Shown: positions 1-8,625, numbered from the stretch's first letter. The stretch: DNA of 43,153 nucleotides from an uncultured Veillonella sp. (GCA_934202095.1 CAKPXN010000007.1:1-43153), one strand, 5' to 3'. The notes: generated by a model not told the origin, from the letters alone. A program made the numbers and translations.

Positions 1-84
1 ACTTGCGCAAAACATCAACGCAAATTGACTACATCTATCAAACGTGCACGTGCAATCGCTTTATTGCCATTCACTGCAGAATAA
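1..84 (+). CDS. rpsR: 30S ribosomal protein S18, C-terminal end (partial)
   Basis: The first 84 bases read in frame 1 as the last 27 residues of ribosomal protein S18, ending in KRARAIALLPFTAE and a TAA stop. This basic C-terminal helix followed by ALLPF is the usual S18 ending. S18 binds 16S rRNA in the small-subunit platform beside S6. The gene starts to the left of the window. In Firmicutes it normally ends an rpsF-ssb-rpsR operon, which fits the two terminators that follow directly, although rpsF and ssb are not visible. Confidence 0.93.
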   Translation, partial: TCAKHQRKLTTSIKRARAIALLPFTAE

Positions 85-96
85 TTGATGAATTAA

Positions 97-129
97 GGCG
101 GTATAACCATTTGGTTGTACCGTCTTTTT
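97..129 (+). terminator. intrinsic terminator after rpsR (first of two)
   Basis: The arms GGCGGTATAACCA and TGGTTGTACCGTC pair over about 13 bp with G-U wobbles and lead into a TTTTT tract. It lies 12 bases after the rpsR stop. Confidence 0.85.
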
Positions 130-138
130 GCTATATAA

Positions 139-168
139 AAGCTGGTTCTATATGGACTAGCTTTTTTT
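139..168 (+). terminator. second intrinsic terminator after rpsR
   Basis: AAGCTGGTTC pairs with GGACTAGCTT around a TATAT loop and is followed by seven T. It lies only ten bases after the first hairpin, so the ribosomal operon ends in a tandem terminator that insulates the next gene. Confidence 0.8.
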
Positions 169-174
169 CTTAGA

Positions 175-203
175 TTGTAGTATATGTTAGTAGTATTTAT
201 ACT
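175..203 (+). promoter_or_regulatory. sigma-A-type promoter for the DXS-like gene
   Basis: TTGTAG (175-180) and TATACT (198-203) are separated by exactly 17 bases, and the start codon follows 18 bases later behind an AAAGGA ribosome binding site. This is read from sequence only. Confidence 0.6.
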
Positions 204-221
204 TGAAAGAAAGGAACTCTT

Positions 222-1976
222 ATGGATTTAATAAATATAAAATCTCCAGCCGATTTAAAAGGCTTATCTATTTCTGAATTGATAGACTTAACAGCACAAG
301 CTCGTCAAGCCCTCATGACAAAGGTTTCTGAGCATGGCGGTCATTTTGGCCCACCTATGGGTGCCGCAGAAATAATCATGGCTTTGCACTATGTATTTAA
401 CTCTCCTGTAGATAAAATTGTATATGATGTGTCCCATCAGTCCTATGTACATAAGATGGTTACAGGTCGTGCATTAGCGTTTTTAGATCATGATCATTAT
501 GACGATGTAACAGGCTATACAGACCCTACTGAAAGTGAGCATGACTTCTTCAATATTGGTCATACTTCCACATCTATCTCCTTAGCGTCTGGCTTGGCTA
601 CTGCACGAAATTTAAAGGGAGACTCCGAAAATATTATCGCCATCATTGGCGATGGGTCTCTATCTGGCGGGGAGGCCTTCGAAGGTCTTGATTATGCAGC
701 CACATTAGACAGCAACATGATTATCATCGTTAACGACAATGACCAATCTATTGCAGAAAATCATGGTGGTTTATATCGCGGCCTTCGTGAATTGCGCGAG
801 TCTAATGGTGAAAGTTCCAACAATATTTTCAAGGCACTTGGTTTAGATTATCGTTTTGTAGCAGATGGTAATGATTTAGAGACATTAATTAATGTATTCA
901 AGGATGTAAAAGACATTGATCATCCAATCGTGTTACATATCGTTACTCAAAAAGGTAAGGGCTATGCCATTGCAGAGCAGCATAAAGAAGACTTTCACTG
1001 GACAATGCCATTTGATTTAGAAACTGGTAAACCTAAAAAAGAACATCACGGTCCAACCTATGCAGGCAGTATTGCAGATTATTTGATGGAACAAATTAAA
1101 GTAGATCCAACTGTAGTGGCTATCAATGCAGGTACACCAGGTGGTTTTGGTTTTACTCCAGAATGGCGTAAAGCTGCAGGGAAACAATATATTGACGTTG
1201 ATATTGCGGAGGAACATGCCATTGCTATGAGTTCTGGTATTGCTAAAAATGGCGGTAAACCAGTATTCAATGTGTATAGCACATTCTTACAACGCACCTA
1301 TGACCAATTGGTACAAGATCTTTGTGTGAATAATAACAGTGCGGTCATTATCAATCATATGGCATCTGTATATGGTATGAATGATGTAACACATTTAGGT
1401 TTCTTTGATATTCCTATGCTTACTAGCATTCCTAATTTAGTATACTTAGCGCCTACCAATAATGAAGAACTATTGGCTATGACCAAGTATGCTGTACATC
1501 AACACGAGCATCCCGTAGCAATTCGCGTACCTGTAGGTAAATTTATATCTACTGGTGTACCGGATACAACGGACTATAGCATCTTGAATAAATCTGAGGT
1601 CACCCGCCGTGGTGAAGGGATTGCGTTGTTAGGTCTTGGCAATTTCTACCATTTGGCTAATCAAGTAGCTGATGAATTTGCTAAAGACGGTATTAATGTC
1701 ACTGTAGTCAATCCAAAATTTGCATCTGGCCTTGATGAAGAGTTACTAGAAGAACTCAAAGCAAATCATTCCGTAGTATTTACATTAGAGGATGGTGTAG
1801 TTGAAGGCGGTTGGGGCCAACGTGTGGCTAGCTTCTATGGGTCATCTTCAATGCGTGTTAAAAATTATGGCATTGCTAAGGAATTCCATGATCGATATGA
1901 TGCGGCGGAGCTTTTGCGGGAAAACGGTGTTTCTGTAGAACAAATTGTAAATGATGCAAAATATATGTTGCGTTAA
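222..1976 (+). CDS. 1-deoxy-D-xylulose-5-phosphate synthase-like enzyme (atypical, short form)
   Basis: This is a 584-residue thiamine-diphosphate enzyme of the DXS/transketolase family. Classical DXS condenses pyruvate with glyceraldehyde 3-phosphate for isoprenoid, thiamine and pyridoxal synthesis and is about 620-640 residues long. Visible signatures are GDG at 143-145 with a downstream NDND (ThDP/Mg binding), the catalytic glutamate in DIAEEH (E330), and DXS-like VYSTFLQRTYDQ and IPNLVYLAP. The C-terminal transketolase domain is present. Several motifs differ from classical DXS: the N-terminal GGHFGPPMGAAE resembles transketolase, YDVSHQSYVHKM replaces YDVGHQAYPHK, and the conserved D-x-x-x-H block reads MNDVTH, with Asn where Asp is expected. 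The gene stands alone between a promoter and a strong terminator. It could be the only DXS or a diverged paralogue with a different acceptor. The family call is firm; the substrate is not. Confidence 0.8.
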   Translation: MDLINIKSPADLKGLSISELIDLTAQARQALMTKVSEHGGHFGPPMGAAEIIMALHYVFNSPVDKIVYDVSHQSYVHKMVTGRALAFLDHDHYDDVTGYTDPTESEHDFFNIGHTSTSISLASGLATARNLKGDSENIIAIIGDGSLSGGEAFEGLDYAATLDSNMIIIVNDNDQSIAENHGGLYRGLRELRESNGESSNNIFKALGLDYRFVADGNDLETLINVFKDVKDIDHPIVLHIVTQKGKGYAIAEQHKEDFHWTMPFDLETGKPKKEHHGPTYAGSIADYLMEQIKVDPTVVAINAGTPGGFGFTPEWRKAAGKQYIDVDIAEEHAIAMSSGIAKNGGKPVFNVYSTFLQRTYDQLVQDLCVNNNSAVIINHMASVYGMNDVTHLGFFDIPMLTSIPNLVYLAPTNNEELLAMTKYAVHQHEHPVAIRVPVGKFISTGVPDTTDYSILNKSEVTRRGEGIALLGLGNFYHLANQVADEFAKDGINVTVVNPKFASGLDEELLEELKANHSVVFTLEDGVVEGGWGQRVASFYGSSSMRVKNYGIAKEFHDRYDAAELLRENGVSVEQIVNDAKYMLR

Positions 1977-2027
1977 ACAAGAGTTGTGATATTATATTTA
2001 TAAAAATTATTTATAAGTTATAAAGTT

Positions 2028-2069
2028 AAGTAGTAGCTTCTATTAGTTAGCATAGAAGCTACTACTTTT
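2028..2069 (+). terminator. intrinsic terminator of the DXS-like gene
   Basis: A perfect 16-bp stem pairs AAGTAGTAGCTTCTAT with ATAGAAGCTACTACTT around an 8-base loop and ends in TTTT. The rest of the gap to 2267 is AT-rich DNA, probably promoter DNA for the next gene; no well-spaced -35/-10 pair was found there. Confidence 0.9.
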
Positions 2070-2267
2070 GAATATATGATGAGCTGTTTATAAATAAAAT
2101 ATTTTATAGTTTTTTATTAATATGACTATAAATAATAGATGAAGTAGTATATAATAATAACAGACTAACTCAATTTGATATATAATACAGTTTAATTAAT
2201 TTAGAAATCTATATTAATTAGTATATAAACGTGCTTTTGTTGGTGTATAAAGGGAGACTTGGAAACG

Positions 2268-2960
2268 TTGAAAAAGGTTTTAACTTTGGCAGTGGCTCTA
2301 GCTGTAGTAAGCAGTGGTTATCTGTGTGAGGTAAATGGTGCAGCCGAACCGGTAACAAAGAAAGCACCTTCCATCTCAGAATTTAATATATACGTACCAA
2401 AAGAGCTAAACGAACGTCAAAAAGATCTTGTTGAAATTGGACGTTATACGGCCAGTGGAGACCTTGCATCATTGAAGGAAACGATTATCTCTGCTATTGA
2501 ACGCGGTACATTGACGCCTCAAGAGGTAAGCATTGCTATTCGCCAATTGTATTCTGCAGCTGGTTTAAAGCAAATGAATGCGGCTCTTGCTGCTTTTGAG
2601 CAACTTCGTGAAGAACGCCCAGAATTTGGTGTAGATTATGATAAGCTTGTGCCTAAACGGGTAGGTCTTAGTGCGTTATTAGGCAATGGCGCTAATGGTA
2701 ATAATGTAGCTGCTAAGATTAAAGCGGATGAAGCATCAACGGCTGTTAAATACAATACATTCCGTATCAAGAAACCGAAACCACAAAATAGAAATCGATC
2801 ACGACTAGGTAAACTTGATCGTGAACTCGTTGCGGCAGCAGCATTAGGTACTCGCGTCGGTAAATCAAATGCTGTATTTGCTACATCCAAGAAAAGCTTA
2901 ACCGAGCTCGGTTTGAGTCCACAACAAATTGAATACCTAGAAAATATGCTATCTAATTAA
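2268..2960 (+). CDS. exported carboxymuconolactone decarboxylase (CMD)-like protein
   Basis: This predicted secreted protein has 230 residues. The TTG at 2268 is preferred as start: it gives a clean signal peptide (MKKVLTLAVALAVVSS...) and sits 11 bases after AGGGAG, whereas the TTG at 2259 is only 2 bases from that site. Cleavage is likely near NGAA-EP; the Cys nearby is not in a lipobox. After the signal, LNERQKDLVEIGRYTASGDL and the segment running from LKETIISAIERGTLTPQEV to QMNAALAAFEQL follow the helical pattern of the CMD/AhpD family (R-x-x-x-L-x-x-I; xxxIxxAxxxGxTxxEI; YxAGxxxAxxAL). The CxxC of AhpD peroxidases is absent. The C-terminal roughly 100 residues are basic and match no domain I recognise. 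A periplasmic location is inferred; the activity is unknown. Confidence 0.55.
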   Translation: MKKVLTLAVALAVVSSGYLCEVNGAAEPVTKKAPSISEFNIYVPKELNERQKDLVEIGRYTASGDLASLKETIISAIERGTLTPQEVSIAIRQLYSAAGLKQMNAALAAFEQLREERPEFGVDYDKLVPKRVGLSALLGNGANGNNVAAKIKADEASTAVKYNTFRIKKPKPQNRNRSRLGKLDRELVAAAALGTRVGKSNAVFATSKKSLTELGLSPQQIEYLENMLSN

Positions 2961-2965
2961 TGATG

Positions 2966-3000
2966 AGCCCTTGTCCTTTCATAATGACAGGGGCTTTTTT
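2966..3000 (+). terminator. intrinsic terminator
   Basis: AGCCCTTGTC pairs with GACAGGGGCT (one G-U) around CTTTCATAAT and leads into six T, directly after the stop of the exported protein. Confidence 0.9.
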
Positions 3001-3010
3001 ATATTACTAA

Positions 3011-3040
3011 TTGACGTAAAGTAAAGCATTTTTCTATAAT
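3011..3040 (+). promoter_or_regulatory. promoter of the trmB-SEDS-uraA unit
   Basis: TTGACG (3011-3016), an 18-base spacer and TATAAT (3035-3040) lie just after the preceding terminator. The 5' leader to trmB is about 60 bases. Confidence 0.65.
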
Positions 3041-3106
3041 AATAAAGATAGGTAATAATTAGTTATGTAATATAGTACTTTCAGAATATACATAGAAGGA
3101 GTAACG

Positions 3107-3766
3107 ATGCGTCTTCGTAGAAAACCGTGGATTGATGAAGCTATCCATGAGTATGATTCACACATTATTTTATCAGGTCAAGAAGCTTATAAGGGAAAAT
3201 GGCGAGAGGCTTTTTCGCATCCTGATCGTCCATTATATATGGAACTAGGCACTGGTAAGGGGCGATTTATTGCAGGCATGTCTGAAGCATATCCAGATGC
3301 AAATTTTGTGGGTTTTGAAGTTCAAATCGGTGTAATTTATTATGCAGCTCAAAAGATTTTTGAAGCTCAGCGCGATAATGCAAAGGTATCGTTATTTGAT
3401 ATTGCCGGTATTGAAGAGGTCGTAGCACCTGGCGAAGTAGATCGATTCTACATCAATTTTTGCGATCCATGGCCAAAGGCAAAGCATGCTAAACGACGGT
3501 TAACATATCACACATTCCTTGACCGTTATGCTCGTCTATTAAAGGATAATGGTGAAGTTCATTTTAAAACGGATAATGAAGATTTATTTATGTTCTCCTT
3601 AGAGGAGTTCAAGAATTGTGGGTGGAAACTTAAGAATGTAACCTACGATTTACATAGTACAGATTTACCAAATGTAAAAACAGAATATGAAGAAAAGTTT
3701 AGTGCAAAAGGACAACCTATTTTCCGACTAGAAGCAGTGAAACCAGCTGTTACTAAGGAGGCATAA
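3107..3766 (+). CDS. trmB: tRNA (guanine-N7-)-methyltransferase
   Basis: This cytoplasmic SAM-dependent enzyme of 219 residues makes m7G46 in the variable loop of tRNAs. The SAM-binding loop is MELGTGKGRFIAG followed by the acidic FVGFEVQ strand. The TrmB signature FCDPWPKAKHAKRR and the later HFKTDNEDLF and TEYEEKF motifs are all present, and the length is normal. The start has an AGAAGGAG ribosome binding site 5 bases upstream. It is the first gene of a three-gene unit; the next gene starts 1 base after its stop, with that gene's binding site inside the trmB end, so translation is probably coupled. Confidence 0.95.
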   Translation: MRLRRKPWIDEAIHEYDSHIILSGQEAYKGKWREAFSHPDRPLYMELGTGKGRFIAGMSEAYPDANFVGFEVQIGVIYYAAQKIFEAQRDNAKVSLFDIAGIEEVVAPGEVDRFYINFCDPWPKAKHAKRRLTYHTFLDRYARLLKDNGEVHFKTDNEDLFMFSLEEFKNCGWKLKNVTYDLHSTDLPNVKTEYEEKFSAKGQPIFRLEAVKPAVTKEA

Positions 3767-3767
3767 T

Positions 3768-5096
3768 ATGTTGCAAAAAGGGGAAAAGAAAAAACACTTT
3801 TGGGAGAAGGTGTTTAAGAATGACCTACAAGGCATGTTATTGCCTATAATCTTAATGACCCTGATTGGTAGCATTAATATCTTTAGTGCTACTTATGTTG
3901 GATCTATTACCACCGATGATGGATTGTTGGGCTATGCGCCTAGACATTTGGGCTATTTATTGGTTTCTGCTATATTAGGTGTGCTTTTGTATCGGTTTGA
4001 CTATCGGCGCTTGCAGAATGCCAAATTACTCATATGGATTATGGGCTTGACCGCAGTATCATTATTGGCCATATATCTTGTTGGTGTAGAGGTGAATGGT
4101 GCGCGTCGTTGGATCTCATTGGGACGATTTTCGTTTCAACCATCTGAGTTCGCGAAGTTGGCCGCATTATTGTGGACAGCAGCGAAATTGGCCGATACAC
4201 CGTGGGTGAAACCAAGATTTACATCTATGTTCAAACCTAAAAAAGGGTTGTCCCGAAAAGAAGTTTTCTTTTGGTATATTATTGAACGCGTAAAATACAT
4301 GGGCTATATGTTGTTGTGGCCAATCATATTTGCAGGCCTTACTATTAAACAACCAGATATGGGGACTGCCGTATTGATTATAGGTTTCTCCTATTTGTTA
4401 ATATTCTTATCAGGCTTTGAAAAAAGTGTATTTGGTTTATCTTTGGTTGTGGCTGCTTTAGGTGGCTTTTATGCAGCTCAAAGTAGTTCGTATCGGTGGG
4501 AACGCGTTGTATCTTGGTTTGATCCATGGTCCTATGCACAAGACAAAGGCTATCAAACTGTACAAGGTTTGTTAGCCGTAGGCTCCGGTGGATTCTTTGG
4601 ACAAGGCTTTCTAAATGGTACATCCAAGTACTTTTATCTACCTGAAGCACATACGGATTTTGCCTTTGCTGTTTGGGCACAGGAAATGGGATTCTTAGGC
4701 GGTATTACGGTCGTATTCTTGATGGCTATGTTTACCTATTTTGGATTTCGCATTGCCAATAGGGCACGCGATGCCTTTGGTAGATGGTTAGCCATTGGTA
4801 TTACGATTCTTATCAGTGGTCAAGCATTCTTTAATATCGCCATGGTTTGTGGTATGTTGCCTGTAACAGGTGTACCATTGCCATTCGTCAGCTATGGTGG
4901 ATCTTCCTTGATGATGAACTGTTTGGCCATCGGTATTTTGGCAAGTATTGCGAGACGTGGCGTAGAAGGTGTTAAACCAATAGGTACTAAGGAGACCTTA
5001 CCATCCTTGCGCGAGGAAACGCAGAGTCGATTCAAACCCAATAGACCTGTTGAACCTAAATTACCAGGCCGTTTTGTGCCACCAAATAAACGATAA
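3768..5096 (+). CDS. SEDS-family peptidoglycan glycosyltransferase (FtsW/RodA type)
   Basis: This polytopic inner-membrane protein has 442 residues and about ten membrane segments. SEDS proteins polymerise lipid II into glycan strands together with a class B PBP, for division (FtsW) or elongation (RodA). Family motifs in order are NGARRWISLG, QPSEFAK (124-130), QPDMGTA, AHTDFAFAVWAQEMG with the putative catalytic Asp at 297, and PLPFVSYGGSS near the end. About 40 basic hydrophilic residues (PRFTSMFKPKKGLSRKEVFF) enlarge one cytoplasmic loop, and the C-terminal tail is proline/arginine-rich and cytosolic. No PBP gene is next to it, so FtsW and RodA cannot be told apart from context. Its AAGGAGG binding site lies within the end of trmB. 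Confidence 0.88.
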   Translation: MLQKGEKKKHFWEKVFKNDLQGMLLPIILMTLIGSINIFSATYVGSITTDDGLLGYAPRHLGYLLVSAILGVLLYRFDYRRLQNAKLLIWIMGLTAVSLLAIYLVGVEVNGARRWISLGRFSFQPSEFAKLAALLWTAAKLADTPWVKPRFTSMFKPKKGLSRKEVFFWYIIERVKYMGYMLLWPIIFAGLTIKQPDMGTAVLIIGFSYLLIFLSGFEKSVFGLSLVVAALGGFYAAQSSSYRWERVVSWFDPWSYAQDKGYQTVQGLLAVGSGGFFGQGFLNGTSKYFYLPEAHTDFAFAVWAQEMGFLGGITVVFLMAMFTYFGFRIANRARDAFGRWLAIGITILISGQAFFNIAMVCGMLPVTGVPLPFVSYGGSSLMMNCLAIGILASIARRGVEGVKPIGTKETLPSLREETQSRFKPNRPVEPKLPGRFVPPNKR

Positions 5097-5123
5097 TATA
5101 TGTGTTGTGTATGAGGGAAAATT

Positions 5124-6407
5124 ATGAACGATTTTATTGATATTCAAGAACGCCCATCGTTGGGTAAATTATTGCCGCTTAGTTTTCAACATTTGTTTGC
5201 CATGTTTGGCTCTACCGTACTGGTACCGTATCTGTTGAAAGTCGATCCAGCAACGGCACTATTTATGAATGGCATCGGTACATTGTTGTACTTATTTGTA
5301 TGTAAAGGCAAGATTCCAGCCTATTTAGGCTCTAGCTTTGCCTTTATTGCTCCTGTCAGTGCGGTGTTGGCTGCAGGATTAGGTTATGAGGCGGCAAAAG
5401 GTGCGTTCGTCGTATTTGGCTTATCTTTTGTTATTTTATCGTTCTTAGTTCGCTATATCGGCATCGGATGGATTGATAAATTATTTCCACCAGCTGCAAT
5501 GGGGGCCATTGTTGCCATCATCGGTCTTGAACTAGCTCCAGTCGCTATGGGCATGGCCGGACTTATCGGTGATCAAAATCTTGGCATGTCTCATGAACAG
5601 GCTATCATTGTGTCTATGTTCTCCTTAATTGTAACCTTGCTAGGAACCGTCGTATTCCGCGGATTCCTTGCTGTTATTCCTGTGCTTATCGGCGTAGTGG
5701 CAGGTTATATCTTATCTGCTATCATGGGCGTTGTCGATTTCTCCGCTGTTGAAGCAGCGCCATGGTTCTCGTTGCCACAATTTTATGGCATGCCAGAATT
5801 CGACATTAATGCTATCGTCATGATTATGCCTGCACTATTTGTAGTATTTGCAGAACACGTAGGTCACCTAGTTGTTACTAGTAATATCGTATCTAAAGAT
5901 CTTATGAAAGATCCTGGCTTAGAACGGTCTTTATTAGGTGATGGTCTTGCTAATATCCTTTCTGGCTTCTTTGGAGCCACACCAAATACGACCTATGGTG
6001 AAAACATCGGTGTGTTAGCGATTACACGATGCTTTAGCGTCTGGGTTATCGGTGGTGCAGCTGTATTGGCTATGATTATTTCCTTCGTAGGCAAGGTAGC
6101 CGCTCTTATCCATGCCATTCCAGTTCCTGTTATGGGTGGTGTATCCATCTTATTGTTTGGTATTATCGCTGCTTCTGGCTTGCGTATGCTTGTAGAACGT
6201 AAGGTTGACTATACAAATCCCGTAAACATGATTCTTACATCTGTTATTCTTGTTGTTGGCCTCAGTGGTGCCCAACTTGTTATAGGCCCTGTAGTTTTAA
6301 AAGGGATGGGCCTCGCAACTGTTGTAGGTATGGGGATGAGTATTGTACTCCTTATCCTACAAAAAACTGGTATAGGCAACGAACAGTTAAAAAAGACCGA
6401 TGTGTAA
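5124..6407 (+). CDS. uraA: uracil permease (NCS2 family, UraA type)
   Basis: This 427-residue inner-membrane nucleobase:proton symporter of the NCS2 family has a predicted 14-segment fold. The N-terminal LPLSFQHLFAMFGSTVLVP is the UraA signature (Q-H motif in TM1). The substrate-site glutamates appear in FAEHVGHLVVT and in NTTYGENIGVLAIT, the NCS2 consensus region. The sequence favours uracil over xanthine because it follows the UraA/PyrP pattern closely, but specificity is inferred. It is the last gene of the trmB unit, 27 bases after the SEDS gene and followed by a strong terminator. The binding site (GAGGGA) is moderate. Confidence 0.88.
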   Translation: MNDFIDIQERPSLGKLLPLSFQHLFAMFGSTVLVPYLLKVDPATALFMNGIGTLLYLFVCKGKIPAYLGSSFAFIAPVSAVLAAGLGYEAAKGAFVVFGLSFVILSFLVRYIGIGWIDKLFPPAAMGAIVAIIGLELAPVAMGMAGLIGDQNLGMSHEQAIIVSMFSLIVTLLGTVVFRGFLAVIPVLIGVVAGYILSAIMGVVDFSAVEAAPWFSLPQFYGMPEFDINAIVMIMPALFVVFAEHVGHLVVTSNIVSKDLMKDPGLERSLLGDGLANILSGFFGATPNTTYGENIGVLAITRCFSVWVIGGAAVLAMIISFVGKVAALIHAIPVPVMGGVSILLFGIIAASGLRMLVERKVDYTNPVNMILTSVILVVGLSGAQLVIGPVVLKGMGLATVVGMGMSIVLLILQKTGIGNEQLKKTDV

Positions 6408-6428
6408 TTGAATAATTTTATACATTCT

Positions 6429-6454
6429 AACGCGCAGCTTAGGCTGCGCGTTTT
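6429..6454 (+). terminator. intrinsic terminator after uraA
   Basis: AACGCGCAGC pairs perfectly with GCTGCGCGTT around TTAG. The stem is very GC-rich for this genome, and the T tract is short (TTTTG). Confidence 0.85.
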
Positions 6455-6497
6455 GTCGTAAATAGGGCAGGTATATATACAGAATGGTTTGTGTCTA

Positions 6498-6527
6498 TTG
6501 GAAAAATATAAATGTATATTGTATAAT
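6498..6527 (+). promoter_or_regulatory. promoter of the nfeD-floA operon
   Basis: TTGGAA (6498-6503), an 18-base AT-rich spacer and TATAAT (6522-6527) lie about 35 bases before the nfeD start. Confidence 0.55.
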
Positions 6528-6562
6528 ATATTGTATGAAATGTTTTGTGAAAGGAGGTTTAT

Positions 6563-7027
6563 ATGGATTATATTTTTTGGCTTATTATAGGTCTTGTATT
6601 GATGGCTATTGAATTGGTTGTACCAGGTGGTATTGCGGGCCTTATCGGGTATTGTTTATTTATGTGGGGCGTATTTATCGGCCTTGGTGGAACAGATATA
6701 GCCTTATATGCCGTACTTGGTATTACGATTGTATTAGTAGTCGTATTATTAACCTTCTTTAATCACTTTTCAAAAACTTGGATTGGCAAACTTTTTACCT
6801 TAGGACAACGATCTACTACAAAAGCTGGCTATGTATCTAATGATGTATTACAAAATCTAGCTGGCAAGGAGGGCATAGCTCATACAACACTACGCCCTGC
6901 AGGTATCGCTAAAATAGATGGTAATTTAGTGGATGTTGTAACCGAAGGGGACTTCATCGATGCCGGTTCACCCATTGTGGTGCTTCGTGTTATAGGTGGC
7001 CGCAATATTGTTAGAAAGCGCGACTAA
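6563..7027 (+). CDS. NfeD-like membrane protein with C-terminal OB domain
   Basis: The 154 residues comprise three to four N-terminal membrane helices (about 1-75) and a soluble C-terminal OB-fold domain (about 95-150) containing LAGKEGIAHTTLRPAGIAKI and VVTEGDFIDAGSPIVVLRV, the NfeD consensus. This is the short form without the N-terminal ClpP-like protease domain. NfeD proteins are typically encoded beside flotillins or stomatins and are thought to stabilise or scaffold them, which fits the floA gene 36 bases downstream. The start has an AAAGGAGG binding site. The partner relation comes from family knowledge and synteny. Confidence 0.85.
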   Translation: MDYIFWLIIGLVLMAIELVVPGGIAGLIGYCLFMWGVFIGLGGTDIALYAVLGITIVLVVVLLTFFNHFSKTWIGKLFTLGQRSTTKAGYVSNDVLQNLAGKEGIAHTTLRPAGIAKIDGNLVDVVTEGDFIDAGSPIVVLRVIGGRNIVRKRD

Positions 7028-7063
7028 GCTTTCACCACATCGTCTTAAATAATGGAGGTTATT

Positions 7064-8020
7064 ATGGATGTAGGTATTTTAATTTTGATTCCCATTCTAC
7101 TGATTGGGATTATGGTATTCTTGTATGTTGTGCCTTTAGGTCTTTGGGTATCCGCGTTGGCAGCCGGTGTTAACGTAGGCATTTTCACATTGGTTGGTAT
7201 GCGTTTACGTCGTGTAAATCCATCTCAAATCGTAATGCCTTTGATTAAGGCGAATAAAGCAGGCCTTGATGTCAATGTAAATCAATTGGAAGCGCATTAT
7301 CTTGCAGGTGGTGACGTTGACCGAGTTGTAGATGCGTTAATCGCTGCCGAACGTGCATCTATTCCGTTGACATTTGAACGTTCCGCCGCTATCGACCTTG
7401 CCGGCCGTGATGTATTGGAAGCGGTTCAAATGTCCGTTAATCCTAAGGTTATTGAAACGCCAATTATCTCTGCAGTGGCAAAAAATGGTATCGAATTAAA
7501 GGTTCGTGCTCGTGTAACTGTACGTGCCAATATCGACCGCCTCGTTGGTGGTGCTGGTGAAGCGACAATCATCGCCCGTGTAGGTGAAGGTATCGTAACA
7601 ACGGTAGGTTCCTCTGAAGAGCATACAGATGTACTTGAAAATCCAGATCATATCTCTCGTACCGTATTGGGTAAAGGTCTTGATGCGGGTACTGCATTCG
7701 AAATCTTATCTATCGATATTGCTGACGTAGACGTTGGACGTAACATCGGTGCTCAATTGCAAACAGATCAAGCAGAAGCAGATAAGAAAATCGCTCAAGC
7801 TCGTGCCGAAGAACGCCGCGCTATGGCTGTAGCGACAGAACAAGAAATGCGTGCTAAAACACAAGATATGCAAGCTAAGGTTGTGGAAGCACAAGCAGAA
7901 GTTCCAAAGGCATTAGCTGAAGCTTTCAGAAATGGCAATCTAGGCGTTATGGATTACTATAATATGAACAATATTATTGCTGACACTAAGATGCGTGAAA
8001 ATTTAGCAGATGGTGAATAG
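7064..8020 (+). CDS. floA: flotillin-like protein FloA
   Basis: This 318-residue membrane scaffold protein of the FloA (YqfA) family organises functional membrane microdomains in Firmicutes. The start is placed at 7064 because GGAGG lies at 7054-7058, just before it; an upstream ATG at 7052 overlaps that site. The N-terminus has hydrophobic hairpin-like segments (about 2-45), followed by the SPFH-like domain with [34 protein letters not shown] and the stretch from [20 protein letters not shown] (read from sequence as [20 protein letters not shown]). The C-terminal coiled-coil is rich in Ala/Glu ([19 protein letters not shown]), and the conserved tail includes [15 protein letters not shown]. 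The length matches the family (about 320-330). It lies between nfeD and a small membrane protein gene 8 bases downstream. Confidence 0.93.
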   Translation: MDVGILILIPILLIGIMVFLYVVPLGLWVSALAAGVNVGIFTLVGMRLRRVNPSQIVMPLIKANKAGLDVNVNQLEAHYLAGGDVDRVVDALIAAERASIPLTFERSAAIDLAGRDVLEAVQMSVNPKVIETPIISAVAKNGIELKVRARVTVRANIDRLVGGAGEATIIARVGEGIVTTVGSSEEHTDVLENPDHISRTVLGKGLDAGTAFEILSIDIADVDVGRNIGAQLQTDQAEADKKIAQARAEERRAMAVATEQEMRAKTQDMQAKVVEAQAEVPKALAEAFRNGNLGVMDYYNMNNIIADTKMRENLADGE

Positions 8021-8028
8021 GAGTAGCT

Positions 8029-8601
8029 ATGGACTCTATTTTGTCTACAGTATTATCGGCCTTTGTGCATAACCCTATACTTATCCTTGCGATTATCGGA
8101 TATATTGTATTCTCCTTTTTAAAAAGCTCAAAGAATGAAGATGCTGATGAGTATGAAAACTCAGGCGCTGAAAAGACGTGGGAGGATATGGAGCGTGAAT
8201 ATGGTATTCCCATTCAACGTAAGCTAGAAGAAGTAACTTCTGTTATCAAAGAACGTCATGAAGAGAAACCCGCCACTAATGCACCTATTCAAGTGTTAGA
8301 ACAGACTCTTGAAAAGGTAATAGTTAAACGTAACGCAGAGCCAATCGTGATTGATAAACCTGTTGTGCCAAGTATAAAGGCTAACGATATGAATTCTGGA
8401 GCTTCATTAACGGAACGATTAGCTGAGTTTAAACGCCAAAAGACAATGGAGGAAGGTAAGGTTCTTCTTAATGATATAGGTGCTCATGTGAAGCCTATAA
8501 CTACGAAGAAGAATCGTAAATCGCGTAGTGATATTAAAGAAGGTATGAAATGGGCTTTTATACTAGAAAAACCAAAAGCATTGCGACATAGGGCTCGATA
8601 A
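8029..8601 (+). CDS. single-pass membrane protein of unknown function, floA operon
   Basis: I do not recognise a named family for this 190-residue protein. One hydrophobic segment (about residues 8-30, FVHNPILILAIIGYIVFSFL) is followed by a long, highly charged, probably cytoplasmic region with little predicted order (KTWEDMEREYGIPIQRKLEE). It ends in a basic motif containing GMKWAFILEKPKALRHRAR. It starts 8 bases after floA with an AATAGGAG binding site and shares the operon terminator. Translational linkage to nfeD-floA suggests a role at the same membrane domains, for example as an anchor or adaptor; this is inference from position only. Confidence 0.75.
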   Translation: MDSILSTVLSAFVHNPILILAIIGYIVFSFLKSSKNEDADEYENSGAEKTWEDMEREYGIPIQRKLEEVTSVIKERHEEKPATNAPIQVLEQTLEKVIVKRNAEPIVIDKPVVPSIKANDMNSGASLTERLAEFKRQKTMEEGKVLLNDIGAHVKPITTKKNRKSRSDIKEGMKWAFILEKPKALRHRAR

Positions 8602-8625
8602 TGTATATATGTTCCTAATAAAGAC

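Noticed and set aside
2268..2360. Lipoprotein signal in the exported CMD-like protein
   Set aside because: The residues before the Cys (SSGYLC) do not fit a lipobox; a normal signal peptidase site after NGAA fits better.
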